From contig JABUMY010000004.1 in NCBI GenBank assembly GCA_013327885.1, forward strand, positions 248,001-312,000: a DNA stretch of 64,000 bases, in the 5' to 3' direction. Shown here piece after piece: positions 24,434-34,710 of the stretch. Position 1 is the stretch's first letter; each line of letters opens with the position of its first letter. The DNA comes from Flavisolibacter longurius (GTDB lineage: Bacteria > Bacteroidota > Bacteroidia > Chitinophagales > Chitinophagaceae). The translations under genes and the position numbers were made by a program. The notes under the pieces were generated by a model. It was not told where the DNA came from. It ran no database searches and was given only the letters and a program-made list of their open reading frames with translations.

Positions 24434-27400
24434 ATGGCAGAAACGACAACAACACCAAGGTTAATGGCAGCCGCCAAGGAATTCAACATCGGGAAGGATA
24501 CCCTGGTTGATTTTTTGGTGGGCAAAGGGTTCAACAAAGACGACCTGAAACCTACTGCAAAGCTTTCCGAAGATATGTACCGGGCTTTGCAGAACGAGTT
24601 CCAGAGCGACAAAGTGGCCAAATTAAAGGCCGTGCAGATTGACCTGCCCAAAGGCGCCGTTGGTGAAGCAAAAAAGAAGCGGGACGAAGAAGAAGTACTG
24701 CGTTTCCGCAAGGAGGAAAAAAAGCCGGCGACAACGCCAGCAGCGCCTCCGGTGGAAGAGCCCCAGCCGGCTCCCGTTCAGGAAGCAGAACCTGCCCCCG
24801 AACCTGCGCCGGTAGAGCCTCCGGCACCGGAAGAAAAGCCCGAAGAAGTGCCGCAGCCGGTAGTGGAGCCCGAAGTGGCCAAGCCCGATGTGCCTGAATT
24901 TGAAGGGCCCAAAGTAATCGGCAAGGTTGACCTGTCGGCCATTGATTCCTCAACCCGTCCGAAAAAAGGCATCAAAAAAGCAAAAGAAGCAGAAGAGCCT
25001 GCAGAGCAACAACCCGTGCCTGCCCCGGCTCCTGAAGCTGTTACGGAAATACCGCAGGCAGAAGCGCCTGTGCAACCTGTGGAAGAGCTGCCGGCTCCCG
25101 TAGTGGAAGCGGTAGCCGAAACGACAGCGGTCAAACTGCCGGAAGAAAAAGAAGACGAACCTGTCATCGAAAACATCAAAGCGGAAAAATTGGAAGGCCC
25201 GAAGATATTAGGTAAGATAGAGTTGCCGGTTGACAGTGATACCCGTCCCAAGCAGGTGGATGAAAAGCGCAAACGCAAGCGCATTCCTATTGAGAAAAAA
25301 GGTCCGGCGACGACCGGCGGTGGCCAGCAAACAGGCACCAGCCAAGGCAGTACAGGCCAGGGCGGCGGCGGCCGTTTCACCCCGCAAAAGAACGTGGGTG
25401 GACAGCAAGGTGCCAGCCGCGGCCAGGGTGGCGGCGGACGCTTTTCGCCACAGCGCCGTGGCGACAACCGCGGACCCCGCGAAGACCGCCAGATCGACGA
25501 AAAAGAAATTCAACGGAAAATACAGGAAACGCAGGCCAAGCTTTCGGGCGGTGGCGGACGGGGTAACAAGCGTACCTCCAAGCGTCGCGACCGTAGGGCT
25601 GAAATGGCCGAAGGTGTGGATGGCGTTGACAACAAGCTGCAGGTAACCGAATTTATTTCGGTGAGCGAGTTGGCCAACCTTATGGACGTTTCGTTTGCCG
25701 AGGTGATCAGCAAGTGTATGAGCCTGGGTATTATGGTGTCTATCAACCAGCGCCTCGATGCGGAAGTAATTGAACTGGTAGCCTCCGAGTTTGGTTTCGA
25801 TGTGGAGTTCATCGACATGGAAAAGCAACTGGAGATGGAAGAAGACGAGGTGGAAGACGATGCAGACAGCCTGCAACCGCGTTCGCCCATCGTTACCATC
25901 ATGGGTCACGTTGACCACGGTAAAACTTCTTTGCTTGACTACATCCGGAAGGCCAACGTGGTAGCCGGTGAAGCGGGTGGTATCACCCAGCACATTGGTG
26001 CTTACCAGGTAAACCTGCCCAATGACAAAGACATCACTTTCCTGGATACGCCGGGTCACGAAGCGTTTACGGCCATGCGTGCCCGTGGTGCCAAGATCAC
26101 CGATATCGCGGTGATCGTGATCGCAGCCGATGATGCCATCATGCCACAAACCCGTGAGGCCATCTCCCACGCACAGGCTGCCAACGTACCGATGATCTTT
26201 GCCATTAACAAAATTGATAAGGACGGGGCCAACCCGGCCAAAATATACGAGCAACTGGCTGGTATGAACATCCTGGTAGAAGCCTGGGGTGGTAAGTTCC
26301 AAAGCCAGGAGCTTTCGGCTAAGCAAGGTCTGAACGTAGACCTGTTGCTCGAAAAGATCCTGCTGGAAGCCGAACTGCTGGAACTGAAAGCCAATCCCGA
26401 ACGGGAAGCTAACGGTTCTATCATTGAAGCAACCTTGGACAAAGGCCGCGGTTATGTGGCCACTATCCTGGTGCAGAACGGTACCCTGCGCAGTGGCGAC
26501 CTGGTGGTTTCGGGACAGCATTTTGGCCGTGTAAAAGCCATGATGAACGAACGGAACAAGCGTGTTGACGAAGCCGGTCCTTCTACACCTGTACTGATCC
26601 TTGGTTTGAACGGGGCGCCGCAAGCCGGTGAAACCTTCCGTGTGTATGCCGATGAAGGCGAGGCCAAAGAAATTGCCAACCGCCGTGCACAGATCTTGCG
26701 TGAGCAGGGCATGCGTGCCAAGAAGCACATTACGCTGGATGAGATCGGACGCCGTTTGGCACTTGGGAACTTTAAAGAACTCAAGGTTATCATCAAAGGT
26801 GACGTGGATGGTTCGGTAGAAGCGCTCAGTGACTCCTTGCAGAAACTTTCCACGCAGGAAATTTTGGTAAGCGTGATCCACAAAGGCGTGGGCCAGATCA
26901 ACGAAAGTGACGTAGTGTTGGCCGAAGCTTCGGACGCGATCGTGATCGGCTTTAACGTGCGTCCTTCGCTGCAGGCCAACCGCCTGGCGGAGAATGCCGG
27001 TATCGAGATCAAGACCTACTCCATCATCTACACCGTGATCGACGAGATCCGCAGTGCGATGGAAGGCATGTTGGAGCCGAAAGTGCAGGAAAAGATCATT
27101 GGTAACGTGGAGATCAAAGAGGTGTTCAAATTTGACAAGGCCACCGTTGCCGGTTGCCAGGTGATTGAAGGCCGCGTGAAGCGTGACAGCAAGATCCGCC
27201 TTATCCGCGACGGTATCGTGGTATACCCAACCGGTGAAGGACAAAGCGCCGAACTGGGATCGCTCAAGCGTTACAAGGATGATGCGAAAGAAGTGCTCGT
27301 GGGTATGGAGTGTGGTTTGACCATCAAGAACTACAGCGACATCAAAGTGGGCGACATCATCGAAGCGTACGAAGAAGAAGAAGTAAAACGGACGCTGTAA
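24434..27400 (+). CDS. infB: Translation initiation factor IF-2
   Basis: The 988-residue GTPase places initiator tRNA on the 30S subunit. Residues 1-60 form an IF2_N-like domain. A long Pro/Glu/Ala-rich then Gly/Arg/Gln-rich linker follows (about 95-390). A second IF2_N domain lies at about 405-465, and the G domain has GHVDHGKT (about 491-498), DTPGHEAF and NKIDKDG. Domains II-IV complete the C terminus. It is the last gene of the operon, ending before a repeat and terminator. Confidence 0.97.
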   Translation: MAETTTTPRLMAAAKEFNIGKDTLVDFLVGKGFNKDDLKPTAKLSEDMYRALQNEFQSDKVAKLKAVQIDLPKGAVGEAKKKRDEEEVLRFRKEEKKPATTPAAPPVEEPQPAPVQEAEPAPEPAPVEPPAPEEKPEEVPQPVVEPEVAKPDVPEFEGPKVIGKVDLSAIDSSTRPKKGIKKAKEAEEPAEQQPVPAPAPEAVTEIPQAEAPVQPVEELPAPVVEAVAETTAVKLPEEKEDEPVIENIKAEKLEGPKILGKIELPVDSDTRPKQVDEKRKRKRIPIEKKGPATTGGGQQTGTSQGSTGQGGGGRFTPQKNVGGQQGASRGQGGGGRFSPQRRGDNRGPREDRQIDEKEIQRKIQETQAKLSGGGGRGNKRTSKRRDRRAEMAEGVDGVDNKLQVTEFISVSELANLMDVSFAEVISKCMSLGIMVSINQRLDAEVIELVASEFGFDVEFIDMEKQLEMEEDEVEDDADSLQPRSPIVTIMGHVDHGKTSLLDYIRKANVVAGEAGGITQHIGAYQVNLPNDKDITFLDTPGHEAFTAMRARGAKITDIAVIVIAADDAIMPQTREAISHAQAANVPMIFAINKIDKDGANPAKIYEQLAGMNILVEAWGGKFQSQELSAKQGLNVDLLLEKILLEAELLELKANPEREANGSIIEATLDKGRGYVATILVQNGTLRSGDLVVSGQHFGRVKAMMNERNKRVDEAGPSTPVLILGLNGAPQAGETFRVYADEGEAKEIANRRAQILREQGMRAKKHITLDEIGRRLALGNFKELKVIIKGDVDGSVEALSDSLQKLSTQEILVSVIHKGVGQINESDVVLAEASDAIVIGFNVRPSLQANRLAENAGIEIKTYSIIYTVIDEIRSAMEGMLEPKVQEKIIGNVEIKEVFKFDKATVAGCQVIEGRVKRDSKIRLIRDGIVVYPTGEGQSAELGSLKRYKDDAKEVLVGMECGLTIKNYSDIKVGDIIEAYEEEEVKRTL

Positions 27401-27436
27401 GCCCCCACCTAACCTCCCCCAACAGGGGAGGAATAG
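27401..27436. repeat. C-rich/G-rich inverted repeat after infB
   Basis: CCCCCACCTAACCTCCCC is followed by AGGGGAGGAATAGCC. This resembles the C-rich family of the 31-nt repeats at 45314 and 45518. Confidence 0.6.
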
Positions 27437-27477
27437 CCAAGGCACAGACCCTTGCTTTTGCACAATACATTTTAACG

Positions 27478-27512
27478 CCTCAGACATTCAAAATGTCTGA
27501 GGCTTTTTCTTT
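27478..27512 (+). terminator. Intrinsic terminator of the rimP operon
   Basis: CCTCAGACATT (27478-27488) pairs with AATGTCTGAGG (27492-27502), loop CAA, followed by CTTTTTCTTTTTT. A strong terminator 78 nt after infB. Confidence 0.9.
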
Positions 27513-27629
27513 TTTGTTACCAGCGATGGGAAAGCAATTCAGCCGTCGTGAAGTTTATGCTGAGCGAAGCCGAAGCATCGCACACGTCAGCGTTCAGAAC
27601 AGGTTTGTACAAGAAGAGTTCACGCAGAG

Positions 27630-27690
27630 GCGCGGCGTACGCGGAGTAAAAGCCTCAGCGCTCCCTGCGCCTCCGCGTGAAATCATATGT
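27630..27690. repeat. GC-rich hairpin repeat
   Basis: TTCACGCAGAGGCGCGG and later CTGCGCCTCCGCGTGAA form imperfect inverted arms. Just upstream (about 27555-27580) is a TATGCTGAGCGAAGCCGAAG-type element. Both are low-complexity intergenic repeat types. Confidence 0.65.
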
Positions 27691-27694
27691 TGAG

Positions 27695-29239
27695 TTAAAC
27701 AGGCTTTGTGCTCTGGCTATTTACGTTTAAAGGGCCAAAATATTTTCCCACATACGGCAGTCGTTGCAACTCCTTCCGTTCTACAAGCCCAATAAACCAG
27801 GCAAAAATGAAGAAGAGTACAGCGCCAAAGGCGCCGTTGAACCAGGCATTTAACCCAATCAGTCCAAATGCCGAATGAATGCCGTATAGCAGCACGCAAA
27901 TAACAATGTAGGCCACCAGTTTTTTCCAGGCGTAGGGCACACGGTACGACTTCTGCCCCCAGACATAAGAAACCACCATCATGCTTCCATAGCAGAAAAA
28001 CGTGGCCCAGGCGCAGGCATAATAACCGAAATAGGGGATAAAGATTGCGTTGATGCCAAGGGTAATGGCCGCACCGATAAGGGTGATCCAGGCACCGGCA
28101 ATGGTTTTGTTGGAAAGCTTGTACCAGATGGAAAGGTTGTAATAAATGCCCAGGAACATGTTGGCCAGCAGCAAAATTGGAACAATGCCCAGGCCCTGCC
28201 AGTAAACCGGGTTAGAGATAAAATACTTCCAGACATCGAGGAAAAGCACCACAGCAAGGAACATGAAGCAAACCGTGATGACAAAAAACTTCATGACCCG
28301 TGCATAGATGCGTTGCGGTTGCTGCCCCTGTGCCGCTGAAAAAAAGAAGGGCTCTGCCGCCATGCGAAAGGCTTGCACGGAAAGGGTTATCAGCATCGAG
28401 AGTTTGTAACAGGCGCTGTAGATGGCCACTTCCACCTTGGCCTCGCTTACATTGGCCACTGGTGCCAGTTTGTTGAGCATGATCCGGTCGAAGGTTTCAT
28501 TGATCATGCCTGCAAAGCCGGCAAGAATCAGCGGCGCCGAATAAACAATGATCTCTTTCCAAAGCTTTGCATTGAACTGCAGGCGAAAGGAGAAAAACTC
28601 TTTGGAGAGAAAGAGCAGCGTAAAAAAAGCTTGCAGCAGGTTGGCCAAAAGAATATAGCCAACCCCAAAGCTTTTGTCGTACCAAACACCAATAAAACCG
28701 TCCGGGTCTTTTTCCTGGATGGCCGGGCAAACCGATAGAAAAAAGATCGTTAGCCCGATATTGATCACAATGCCGGCAATGCGAATAGCGGCAAACTTGC
28801 GAGGCTTGCCTTCGTACCGCAGCTTGGCAAAAGCCAATGCTGCCAGGGCATCCAGCGCAATGATAAAAGCTGCCATGGTGAGGTATTCGGGCCGGTTGCC
28901 GATACCCAGCAGGTTGGCCAGCGGCTGCCTGAAAAAAAGCAGGATAGTGGTAAACAAAACCGTGCTGCCCAGGAGCGAAAGCGTCGCGGTGCTGTACACT
29001 TCTTTTTCGTCTTCCGCCGTTTTTGAAAAACGGAAATAGGCTGTTTCAAGTCCGTACGTAAACAGGATGTTCAGGAAAGGGATGGCCGCATAGATAAGGC
29101 TCATCTCACCATAAAACGTTTCCCGCAATACGCTGGCGTTGGTAAGATAGGGAGTAAGAAGGTAGTTTAAAAAGCGGGCAGCAATTGATGAAACACCATA
29201 CCACAACGTCTGACCTGCCAATTTCTTTATGCCGCTCAA
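27695..29239 (-). CDS. Polysaccharide flippase (Wzx/MATE-like)
   Basis: The 514-residue protein has about 14 hydrophobic segments, beginning MSGIKKLAGQTLWYGVSSIAARFLNYLLTPY, the usual start of oligosaccharide flippases. It should move lipid-linked sugars across the inner membrane for surface polysaccharide. No glycosyltransferase is adjacent, so the substrate is unknown. It is convergent with infB. Confidence 0.9.
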   Translation of the reverse strand: MSGIKKLAGQTLWYGVSSIAARFLNYLLTPYLTNASVLRETFYGEMSLIYAAIPFLNILFTYGLETAYFRFSKTAEDEKEVYSTATLSLLGSTVLFTTILLFFRQPLANLLGIGNRPEYLTMAAFIIALDALAALAFAKLRYEGKPRKFAAIRIAGIVINIGLTIFFLSVCPAIQEKDPDGFIGVWYDKSFGVGYILLANLLQAFFTLLFLSKEFFSFRLQFNAKLWKEIIVYSAPLILAGFAGMINETFDRIMLNKLAPVANVSEAKVEVAIYSACYKLSMLITLSVQAFRMAAEPFFFSAAQGQQPQRIYARVMKFFVITVCFMFLAVVLFLDVWKYFISNPVYWQGLGIVPILLLANMFLGIYYNLSIWYKLSNKTIAGAWITLIGAAITLGINAIFIPYFGYYACAWATFFCYGSMMVVSYVWGQKSYRVPYAWKKLVAYIVICVLLYGIHSAFGLIGLNAWFNGAFGAVLFFIFAWFIGLVERKELQRLPYVGKYFGPLNVNSQSTKPV

Positions 29240-29276
29240 TGAGAATGATTTTTTGTAAAGTGAACAAATTTATGGA

Positions 29277-29430
29277 ATAGCAAGTAGTGAGTAGTAAATA
29301 GCGAGTAGGGTTTTAGCACTGGAATCTGACCCTTTTCACTTTCTTCCTGAAAATGCAAGATGATAACTCTTGGTAAATCCGGCATTGAACAGCTACTTGC
29401 CACTTGCTATTCACTACTCACTATTCTCTC
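29277..29430. repeat. AGTAGTGAGTAG-type inverted repeat
   Basis: The left arm (29277-29310) reads ATAGCAAGTAGTGAGTAG...; the right arm (29392-29420) reads CTACTTGCCACTTGCTATTC... and continues as CACTACTCACTATTC. The right arm includes the stop codon of the cytochrome peroxidase gene. Confidence 0.8.
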
Positions 29431-30467
29431 CATTCCGGGTTGTTTAAAAAGGCCGAATCAGAAAGGGTGCGGATAAAGGCCACGATCTGGTCTTCTTCGG
29501 CATTGGTCAGTTGAATGCCGTTGGCGAGAAGCGGATCCAGCGTGGGGCCACCATTCACACCAAAGCGGTAGTGCTGCAGCATCATGCGGAAAAAACTCAG
29601 TCGCCCGTCGTGTGCATAATAAGACGTGAATTCGGCATTGCGCAGCGAAGGCACCCGGAATTTCAGGGAGTCGGAACGGTTGCCCGTCACCAGCATGCGA
29701 CCGTAATCTTTCAAAAACGGGTCTACTTCCAGGCCTATGTTGCGGTAGCTGAAATCGGTGAACAGCGGCTCGGTATGGCAGGTAGCGCATTTGGATTGAA
29801 ACACGGCATAGCCTGCTGCTTCCTGTGCCGTAAATTGGGCTTCGCCCCCTTTTACTTTGTCGTATTTAGACCCGGCCGAAACAAGGCTGAGCACATACTG
29901 GTCCAGGGCTTTGTAAATTCTTTCTTCGGTTACTTTTCCATCGCCAAAGGCATCGCGAAAAAGGACGCGGTAGTCTTCGTGGCGCAGCTTCTCAATCACC
30001 CTGCTCATACTTGCGCCCATTTCGGTAGGGCTTGTAAAATGCTGGCGGTACACGTCGTGCAGGCTTTTGGCGCTGCCGTCCTGGAAGAATTCTTTGTACC
30101 AGGCCATGTTAAAAATGCCCGGTGCGTTGCGCAGGGTGTGGGTATTGTTCACGCCATGGCTGCGGTCGTGCTCGTAGGTGGTAAACGCAGCCAGCGGCTG
30201 GTGACAGGAGCCGCAGGAAACATGCCCGTCAACGGAAAGGTGATGGTCAAAAAAAAGCCGCTTGCCCAAACGAAATCCTTCTTTTGTCAGCGGGTTGGCT
30301 GCAAAGTTGTAAACCGGTTGCGGGAAACCGTTAGGTATAGAAAAGGCGAGTGGCGTTGGATCGGCAATATCGAGTTTGCGACAGCTATCCAGCAGGAGCG
30401 AACTGCCAGCCACCAACAGAACAAGGACTATTATAACAAAGCGGGATTTCAACAGGATCGTTTGCAC
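29421..30467 (-). CDS. Di-heme cytochrome c peroxidase/MauG-like protein
   Basis: The 348-residue protein has an N-terminal hydrophobic segment with a lipobox-like LLDSC (residues about 25-29), then two heme c motifs, CGSCH (about 80-84) and CATCH (about 226-230). This is the bacterial CcpA/MauG family, acting in the periplasm on H2O2 or as an oxidase. The distance between hemes is normal. The end of the gene runs into an intergenic repeat. Confidence 0.9.
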   Translation of the reverse strand: MQTILLKSRFVIIVLVLLVAGSSLLLDSCRKLDIADPTPLAFSIPNGFPQPVYNFAANPLTKEGFRLGKRLFFDHHLSVDGHVSCGSCHQPLAAFTTYEHDRSHGVNNTHTLRNAPGIFNMAWYKEFFQDGSAKSLHDVYRQHFTSPTEMGASMSRVIEKLRHEDYRVLFRDAFGDGKVTEERIYKALDQYVLSLVSAGSKYDKVKGGEAQFTAQEAAGYAVFQSKCATCHTEPLFTDFSYRNIGLEVDPFLKDYGRMLVTGNRSDSLKFRVPSLRNAEFTSYYAHDGRLSFFRMMLQHYRFGVNGGPTLDPLLANGIQLTNAEEDQIVAFIRTLSDSAFLNNPEWRE

Positions 30468-30499
30468 TAATGTAAGCAGAGAAAGGGTCGCGGTACCTG

Positions 30500-30901
30500 T
30501 TAAAAATCACCGGGCCTGAATTTTTTTCTTCCCTGTTTTACCTCCGCTGTTCGTTTTTTAGATTCTACCCGCCTTTCCCTGGCGGCTTTAGGCACCCTTG
30601 TGGCAATGCGGGCTTTTTTGCGGTGCAGGGCCTGTTGCACCAATTCGTGCACTTTGCGGATCGCTTCTTCTTTGTTGGCCAATTGGGTGCGGTGTGTTTG
30701 GGCTTTCACCACCAGTTCGCCTTCGCTGTTGATGCGGTTGGAAAGCTTTTCGCGGAGGACCGTTTTTTGTTCATCGGTAAAAGTTGGTGAAGCATCAATG
30801 TTGAAATAGGCGATCACCGCCGTTTCTACCTTGTTCACGTTTTGCCCGCCTTTGCCGCCGCTGCGGGTGGTTTGTAGTTTTATTTCAGAAGTTAGATCCA
30901 T
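30500..30901 (-). CDS. arfB: Alternative ribosome-rescue aminoacyl-tRNA hydrolase ArfB
   Basis: The 133-residue protein has the release-factor motif GGKGGQNVNK (residues about 16-25) and the basic C-terminal tail (KKARIATRVPK...KKRTAEVKQGRKKFRPGDF) that enters the mRNA channel of stalled ribosomes. It frees nascent chains from ribosomes lacking a stop codon. Confidence 0.95.
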   Translation of the reverse strand: MDLTSEIKLQTTRSGGKGGQNVNKVETAVIAYFNIDASPTFTDEQKTVLREKLSNRINSEGELVVKAQTHRTQLANKEEAIRKVHELVQQALHRKKARIATRVPKAARERRVESKKRTAEVKQGRKKFRPGDF

Positions 30902-30961
30902 GGAAGGGCAAAAGTAAAACGGAAATCGGTGTGTGCTGGTGTTTTCGTCCTTGTGGAAATT

Positions 30962-30992
30962 GTTTGAATGCTTACACCGGATTGGCTACTTT
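30962..30992 (+). promoter_or_regulatory. Promoter of GldM-C-like gene
   Basis: TTTG (30962-30965), 20 nt, then TACTTTC; near the Bacteroidota consensus and about 25 nt ahead of the ATG at 31016. Confidence 0.5.
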
Positions 30993-31015
30993 CAGGCCAA
31001 TAAAATAAACTGCTT

Positions 31016-31987
31016 ATGAAATGGATCGCTAAAAGCTTTCTTTTTTTCCTGTTCGCTGTGATCGCATTGTTTTCGCATGCAGGCACAATAGAAAACAAGT
31101 TTAAAATCAAGGTTGTAAAGGATGACAGCCTTGGCATCGCAATTACACAGAATTCAACCTACCTCATGCCCGGGCAGATGTTCGAACTATCCATTTTTGC
31201 ACAGTGCAGCATGCCTTACAAAGTTAAAACGATTTCGATAGGAGGGCAAACGTATGAATGGAAAGAAGATCGTGTCTTTACATATGGATTCCCGGTCGCT
31301 TCAGTGGGCAACCATGAAATTCCAATCGATGTACAATTCGTCAATAAAAACGGGGAAACAAAAAATAAGGTTTACACTATATCCTTCACCGTTGGGCAAG
31401 CTAACGCTTCCATCGGTTTGGATAAAATGAATGTATTGTATACGGGTATAGATAACCCGGTCAGCATTGCCGCAACGGGCGGCGGCGACGACAAACTCAC
31501 TGTTTCCATTAAAGGTGGTGGTGGGATGATTTCAAAACTGGGTTCTGGCCGGTATAACATACGTGTCAAAACCATAACAGATGAATGCATTGTAACAGTG
31601 AGCGTTGACGGTAAAATTGCCGGCATGTCTTTGTTTCGTGTTCGGGAAGTTCCCGTTCCACTTAGTAAAGTTGGCACCATTGAATCAGGCGATTCTGTAA
31701 GTCGAAACACTTTTCTTGCACAAGGCGAAGTTGTAGCTGGAATGAAAGATTTTCCATTTGATTTGCGCCATACTGTGACAGGCTTTTTGCTTACTATTTA
31801 TCAGCAGAGAGATACTCCAAGAACCATAAACAATAGAGGAGCTTTATTTTCTGCTGAAGCAAAAAAAATGATGCAAGAGGCCTTAACACCAGGTGCTGTG
31901 GTAACCATAACCAATGTTTATGTAAAGGCACCCGATGGAAGAGCTCGAAAACTTTTACCGTTAGTTTATTTCATAAAAGCTGATTAA
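31016..31987 (+). CDS. Secreted GldM C-terminal-like protein
   Basis: The 323-residue protein starts with a signal peptide (MKWIAKSFLFFLFAVIALFSHA). Residues 125-325 contain LDKMNVLYTGIDNPVSIA, then FRVREVPVPLSKVG, both characteristic of the Ig-like domains of GldM, the gliding/type IX secretion motor shaft. The GldM membrane anchor and N-terminal domains are missing and no gldK/L/N is near. So it is not a full GldM, and may be an envelope protein that reuses the domain. Confidence 0.75.
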   Translation: MKWIAKSFLFFLFAVIALFSHAGTIENKFKIKVVKDDSLGIAITQNSTYLMPGQMFELSIFAQCSMPYKVKTISIGGQTYEWKEDRVFTYGFPVASVGNHEIPIDVQFVNKNGETKNKVYTISFTVGQANASIGLDKMNVLYTGIDNPVSIAATGGGDDKLTVSIKGGGGMISKLGSGRYNIRVKTITDECIVTVSVDGKIAGMSLFRVREVPVPLSKVGTIESGDSVSRNTFLAQGEVVAGMKDFPFDLRHTVTGFLLTIYQQRDTPRTINNRGALFSAEAKKMMQEALTPGAVVTITNVYVKAPDGRARKLLPLVYFIKAD

Positions 31988-32006
31988 CGGCTTTACTTTT
32001 GAGCGA

Positions 32007-32459
32007 ATGAGAGCCGTTATTCAACGTGTAAGTAAAGCAAGTGTAACTGTAGACGAAAAGATCACAGGTGAAATTAAAGCTGGCTTGCTGGTACTCTTTG
32101 GTATTGAAGATACCGATGGCGAAGAAGACATTCGCTGGTTGAGCGGAAAGATCGTGAACCTGCGCATCTTTAACGATGAAAATGGCGTAATGAATCGATC
32201 CGTTTTGGAAGTTGATGGCGAGATAATGTTGGTCAGCCAGTTTACCTTACATGCCTCAACAAAAAAGGGTAACCGACCCAGTTATATCCGGGCCAGTAAA
32301 CCTGATGTTGCTGTTCCGCTGTACGAAAAAATGGTTGCGCAGCTTCAAGCCGATCTTGGAAAAAATATCGCCACCGGCATTTTTGGCGCCGATATGAAAG
32401 TAGAATTGCTGAACGATGGCCCGGTAACGATCGTGATGGATACCAAAAACAAAGAGTAG
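32007..32459 (+). CDS. dtd: D-aminoacyl-tRNA deacylase
   Basis: The 150-residue protein begins MRAVIQRVSKASVTVD and has LVSQFTLHA (about 76-84) and GIFGADMKVELLNDGPVT (about 123-140), which hold the SQxT and NxGPxT active-site motifs. It removes D-amino acids from tRNA. It starts 19 nt after the GldM-like gene and may share its promoter. Confidence 0.97.
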   Translation: MRAVIQRVSKASVTVDEKITGEIKAGLLVLFGIEDTDGEEDIRWLSGKIVNLRIFNDENGVMNRSVLEVDGEIMLVSQFTLHASTKKGNRPSYIRASKPDVAVPLYEKMVAQLQADLGKNIATGIFGADMKVELLNDGPVTIVMDTKNKE

Positions 32460-32520
32460 CTAAACATCACTGCATCATAACAGCTATTCGACTCTCCTTC
32501 ACTAACCCCAGCCTTCAGGC

Positions 32521-33929
32521 CTATTGTGTGGACACATTTCTTTTGATTTCCCAGCCTGTCATGGCTGCTTTAAAGAATTTAATTCCTATCCATAGGGTTG
32601 TGATGCCTGGGTGTCGTTTGCTTTCATAGCCTTTCCATCCGCCCAATCTTGCAACCACCCACACATATCTTTTTAAGTCCTTTGTTTTGTAGGGATTTTT
32701 CTGCTTTTCGGTTTTGCCTTCCAGGTGCGGGATGTGGTACTCCAAAAAGTCCTGTTCTTCCTTTGCAAAGCAAGTGTCTGCACTTATTTCCGTTTCTGGC
32801 TCCGCATAAGCAAGCCTCATTAAAAACAGCTTGATGATCACCTCCATTATCAGCAAACACATTTTTCGTACCGATGAGGCGTATTCAAGTTCCGATGCTT
32901 CAATGTTATAGCCTTCTTTCTTCAGTATTTTAAAGACCTCCTCCACCATCCACCGCCAGCTATACCACTCTATACATGCCCTGGCCATTTGTAGATCTTC
33001 AACAGGCAGGGTGGTCAACAGCCGCCAGCATATTTTGTCTGCACCCGTATAACCGGTTTCTTTTGCTTCAATGAAACGAAGCTTTACCCGTGGGGCGATT
33101 GCCTTACCCGCTGTAGCGGGCTTCAGCATTTCGATTTCTTTATAACGTATCTGTAGTTGAGCGGTACGCTTTTTCCTGTTTTTACCAGCCGCCACAACGA
33201 GTGTATAGTGGCCCTCGGCCGGTGTGTGGGACAAACAGCTAAAGAGTTTGGTTTTATCGGCCAGTGTCCTGTTTTGGCCTGCTCTTACAAGCAAGTCTGT
33301 CCCACAGTCCGGCACCACTGCAAACTGCTCATAGATATCGCCTTCCCTGTCCTGGACGATTACAATGCCCCGGGTGACATCTTTCAAGGCCGCTTTTGTG
33401 TTCTGCGAGACTTCAATCCATTTGTAGGATTCCTTTTGTTCTATCGGCAGCGACTTATACTTCCGCTCATGCTTTGAGGTGGGTAGCAAGGGGCGGTTCC
33501 AAACTTTGATGTCGGCATACCCGTACGGAATACACGCTTGCGCATCTACGACAAGGCTGGGATGTAGCAAAAAGCCCAAACCCATCTGATGATTGGCATG
33601 TGTCGTACCAATATCGCCATCTTTTTTAATCCGGCCCTTGTGGGTGATCAGATTGATTTCTGAACTGTCCTGAAGACAAACAACATATTTGCCTTTGCAG
33701 GCAGCTTTGCAGTTGGCCGATAATTGGAAACAATATCGTCTTCACTTACCCGGCAGTTCTGTAAAAAACGGTAAAACCCTTTGGCATCCGCTTCATTCGC
33801 TGCAATCTGCCGAACACTATGAACGCTCTTGCTGAACAAGTCACCTAAAATCTTATTGCCCCGATACACCAAACGCAAATCATCTAAATCAGTGAAACCC
33901 CTTCTTTGCATCCGCAAAAAATAAAACAT
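32521..33929 (-). pseudogene. IS4-family transposase, frameshifted
   Basis: The N-terminal part (about 93 residues, from 33929) runs out of frame at about 33680-33700. The rest continues in another frame through CLQDSSEIN (first Asp), then VQDREGDIY (second Asp) and YSWRWMVEEVFKILKKEGY (catalytic Glu, the YREK-like region). One base is missing or added between the two parts, and no obvious slippery site is seen, so I call it inactive. Programmed frameshifting cannot be fully excluded. Confidence 0.85.
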
Positions 33930-33952
33930 TTAAAAATGTGTCCACACAATAG
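32521..33952. mobile_element. IS4-family insertion sequence (1432 bp)
   Basis: Perfect 19-bp terminal inverted repeats (CTATTGTGTGGACACATTT at 32521-32539 and its complement at 33934-33952). A 10-bp target duplication, GCCTTCAGGC, lies at 32511-32520 and 33953-33962. Size, target-site length and the DDE transposase place it in the IS4 family. The transposase stop codon lies inside the left inverted repeat. Confidence 0.92.
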
Positions 33953-34164
33953 GCCTTCAGGCTGGGGAAACTGCTGCGAGTAAAAGGGTATAGTGTATAG
34001 GCTTCAGCCTATTTCTTGCATACAGCCAGATAGGCTAAAGCCTATACAAGGTTCACCGTCATTAGATGCACTTTTCCCCAGCCTGAAGGCTGGGGTTAGC
34101 ATAGCATTTTTCCGGGTGCCAGGTGAGAAGAGTGACGTACAGGTGTGCTGTCATTGTTGTCAGG

Positions 34165-34641
34165 TCACCTGTTTCTTAGCGCCTTTGCAATAAACGCAAT
34201 CTGGCCAATGTGGTAAACATCATGCTGAATAATGCCGGCGAGTAATTTTCGAAAATTATAGTTTCGTTCTCCGACCATTTGATCCAGCATGGAGTCATCT
34301 GCTTTTTGTAATGCTTTCAGAAGTTCATCTTGCGTTTCCTCTAGCCGTTTTACACCTTCAGCCCATAACAAACGATTGGCGTGGTCTAATTCTCTCCAAT
34401 CTAATTCTTCAAAAGATTTCAGGTTTTGGTTGGGTGAAGGTTGCATACAGTGAATGGTAAATTCACGCCATGTAATCATATGCCATACTAATTCCAGAAT
34501 ACTGTGTTGCCCGTTCAACTTTTTCAAAGCAATGCTTTCATCCACTTCGCTTAAAAGAGCTTTCACGCTTCTGCCAAACCAGGGATCACCTTCGTAGGCA
34601 TCTTTCAATTGCTCACTGTAGAGATTTATTTCTTTTTGCAT
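34165..34641 (-). CDS. DinB-family protein
   Basis: About 158 residues from the ATG at 34641; another ATG is 6 nt earlier. The four-helix DinB fold shows by SILELVWHMITW (metal-binding His) and IIQHDVYHIGQIAF (second and third His). Members include thiol transferases and stress proteins; substrate unknown. A terminator-like hairpin lies upstream, separating it from carB. Confidence 0.85.
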   Translation of the reverse strand: MQKEINLYSEQLKDAYEGDPWFGRSVKALLSEVDESIALKKLNGQHSILELVWHMITWREFTIHCMQPSPNQNLKSFEELDWRELDHANRLLWAEGVKRLEETQDELLKALQKADDSMLDQMVGERNYNFRKLLAGIIQHDVYHIGQIAFIAKALRNR

Positions 34642-34652
34642 ATTCAAAACTA

Positions 34653-34695
34653 AAAAGCCGGAAAGAATTTCCCTGCAGAATTCTTTCCGGCTTTT
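34653..34695 (-). terminator. Terminator of carB
   Basis: A perfect 17-bp stem: AAAAGCCGGAAAGAATT (34653-34669) with AATTCTTTCCGGCTTTT (34679-34695). On the minus strand it ends with TTTTTAG, 16 nt after the carB stop. Confidence 0.9.
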
Positions 34696-34710
34696 ATGTA
34701 ATGATGAACC

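Larger units (their letters stand above)
32502..34100. repeat. Nest of REP-like palindromes split by the IS
   Basis: CCCCAGCC-TTCA-GGCTGGGG palindromes occur at 32506-32520 plus 33963-33967 (split by the IS) and, inverted, at 34076-34095. Their flanks are complementary too (CTAAC outside, AAA inside). Between them lie two further palindromes in inverted order, 33994-34012 and 34030-34048, which differ at one base. This is the layout of a REP/BIME-type element. Confidence 0.8.

Noticed and set aside
25208-27487. Minus-strand frame of about 760 codons opposite infB
   Set aside because: It is the antisense of a GC-rich, strongly biased gene; the translation has no domain and infB on the plus strand is certain.
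29511-30470. Plus-strand frame of about 320 codons opposite the cytochrome peroxidase
   Set aside because: The peroxidase has two heme motifs in the other strand; the plus frame is its shadow.
31016-31987. Full gldM gene
   Set aside because: It has a cleavable signal instead of the membrane anchor, is about 190 residues too short and lacks gldK/L/N neighbours.
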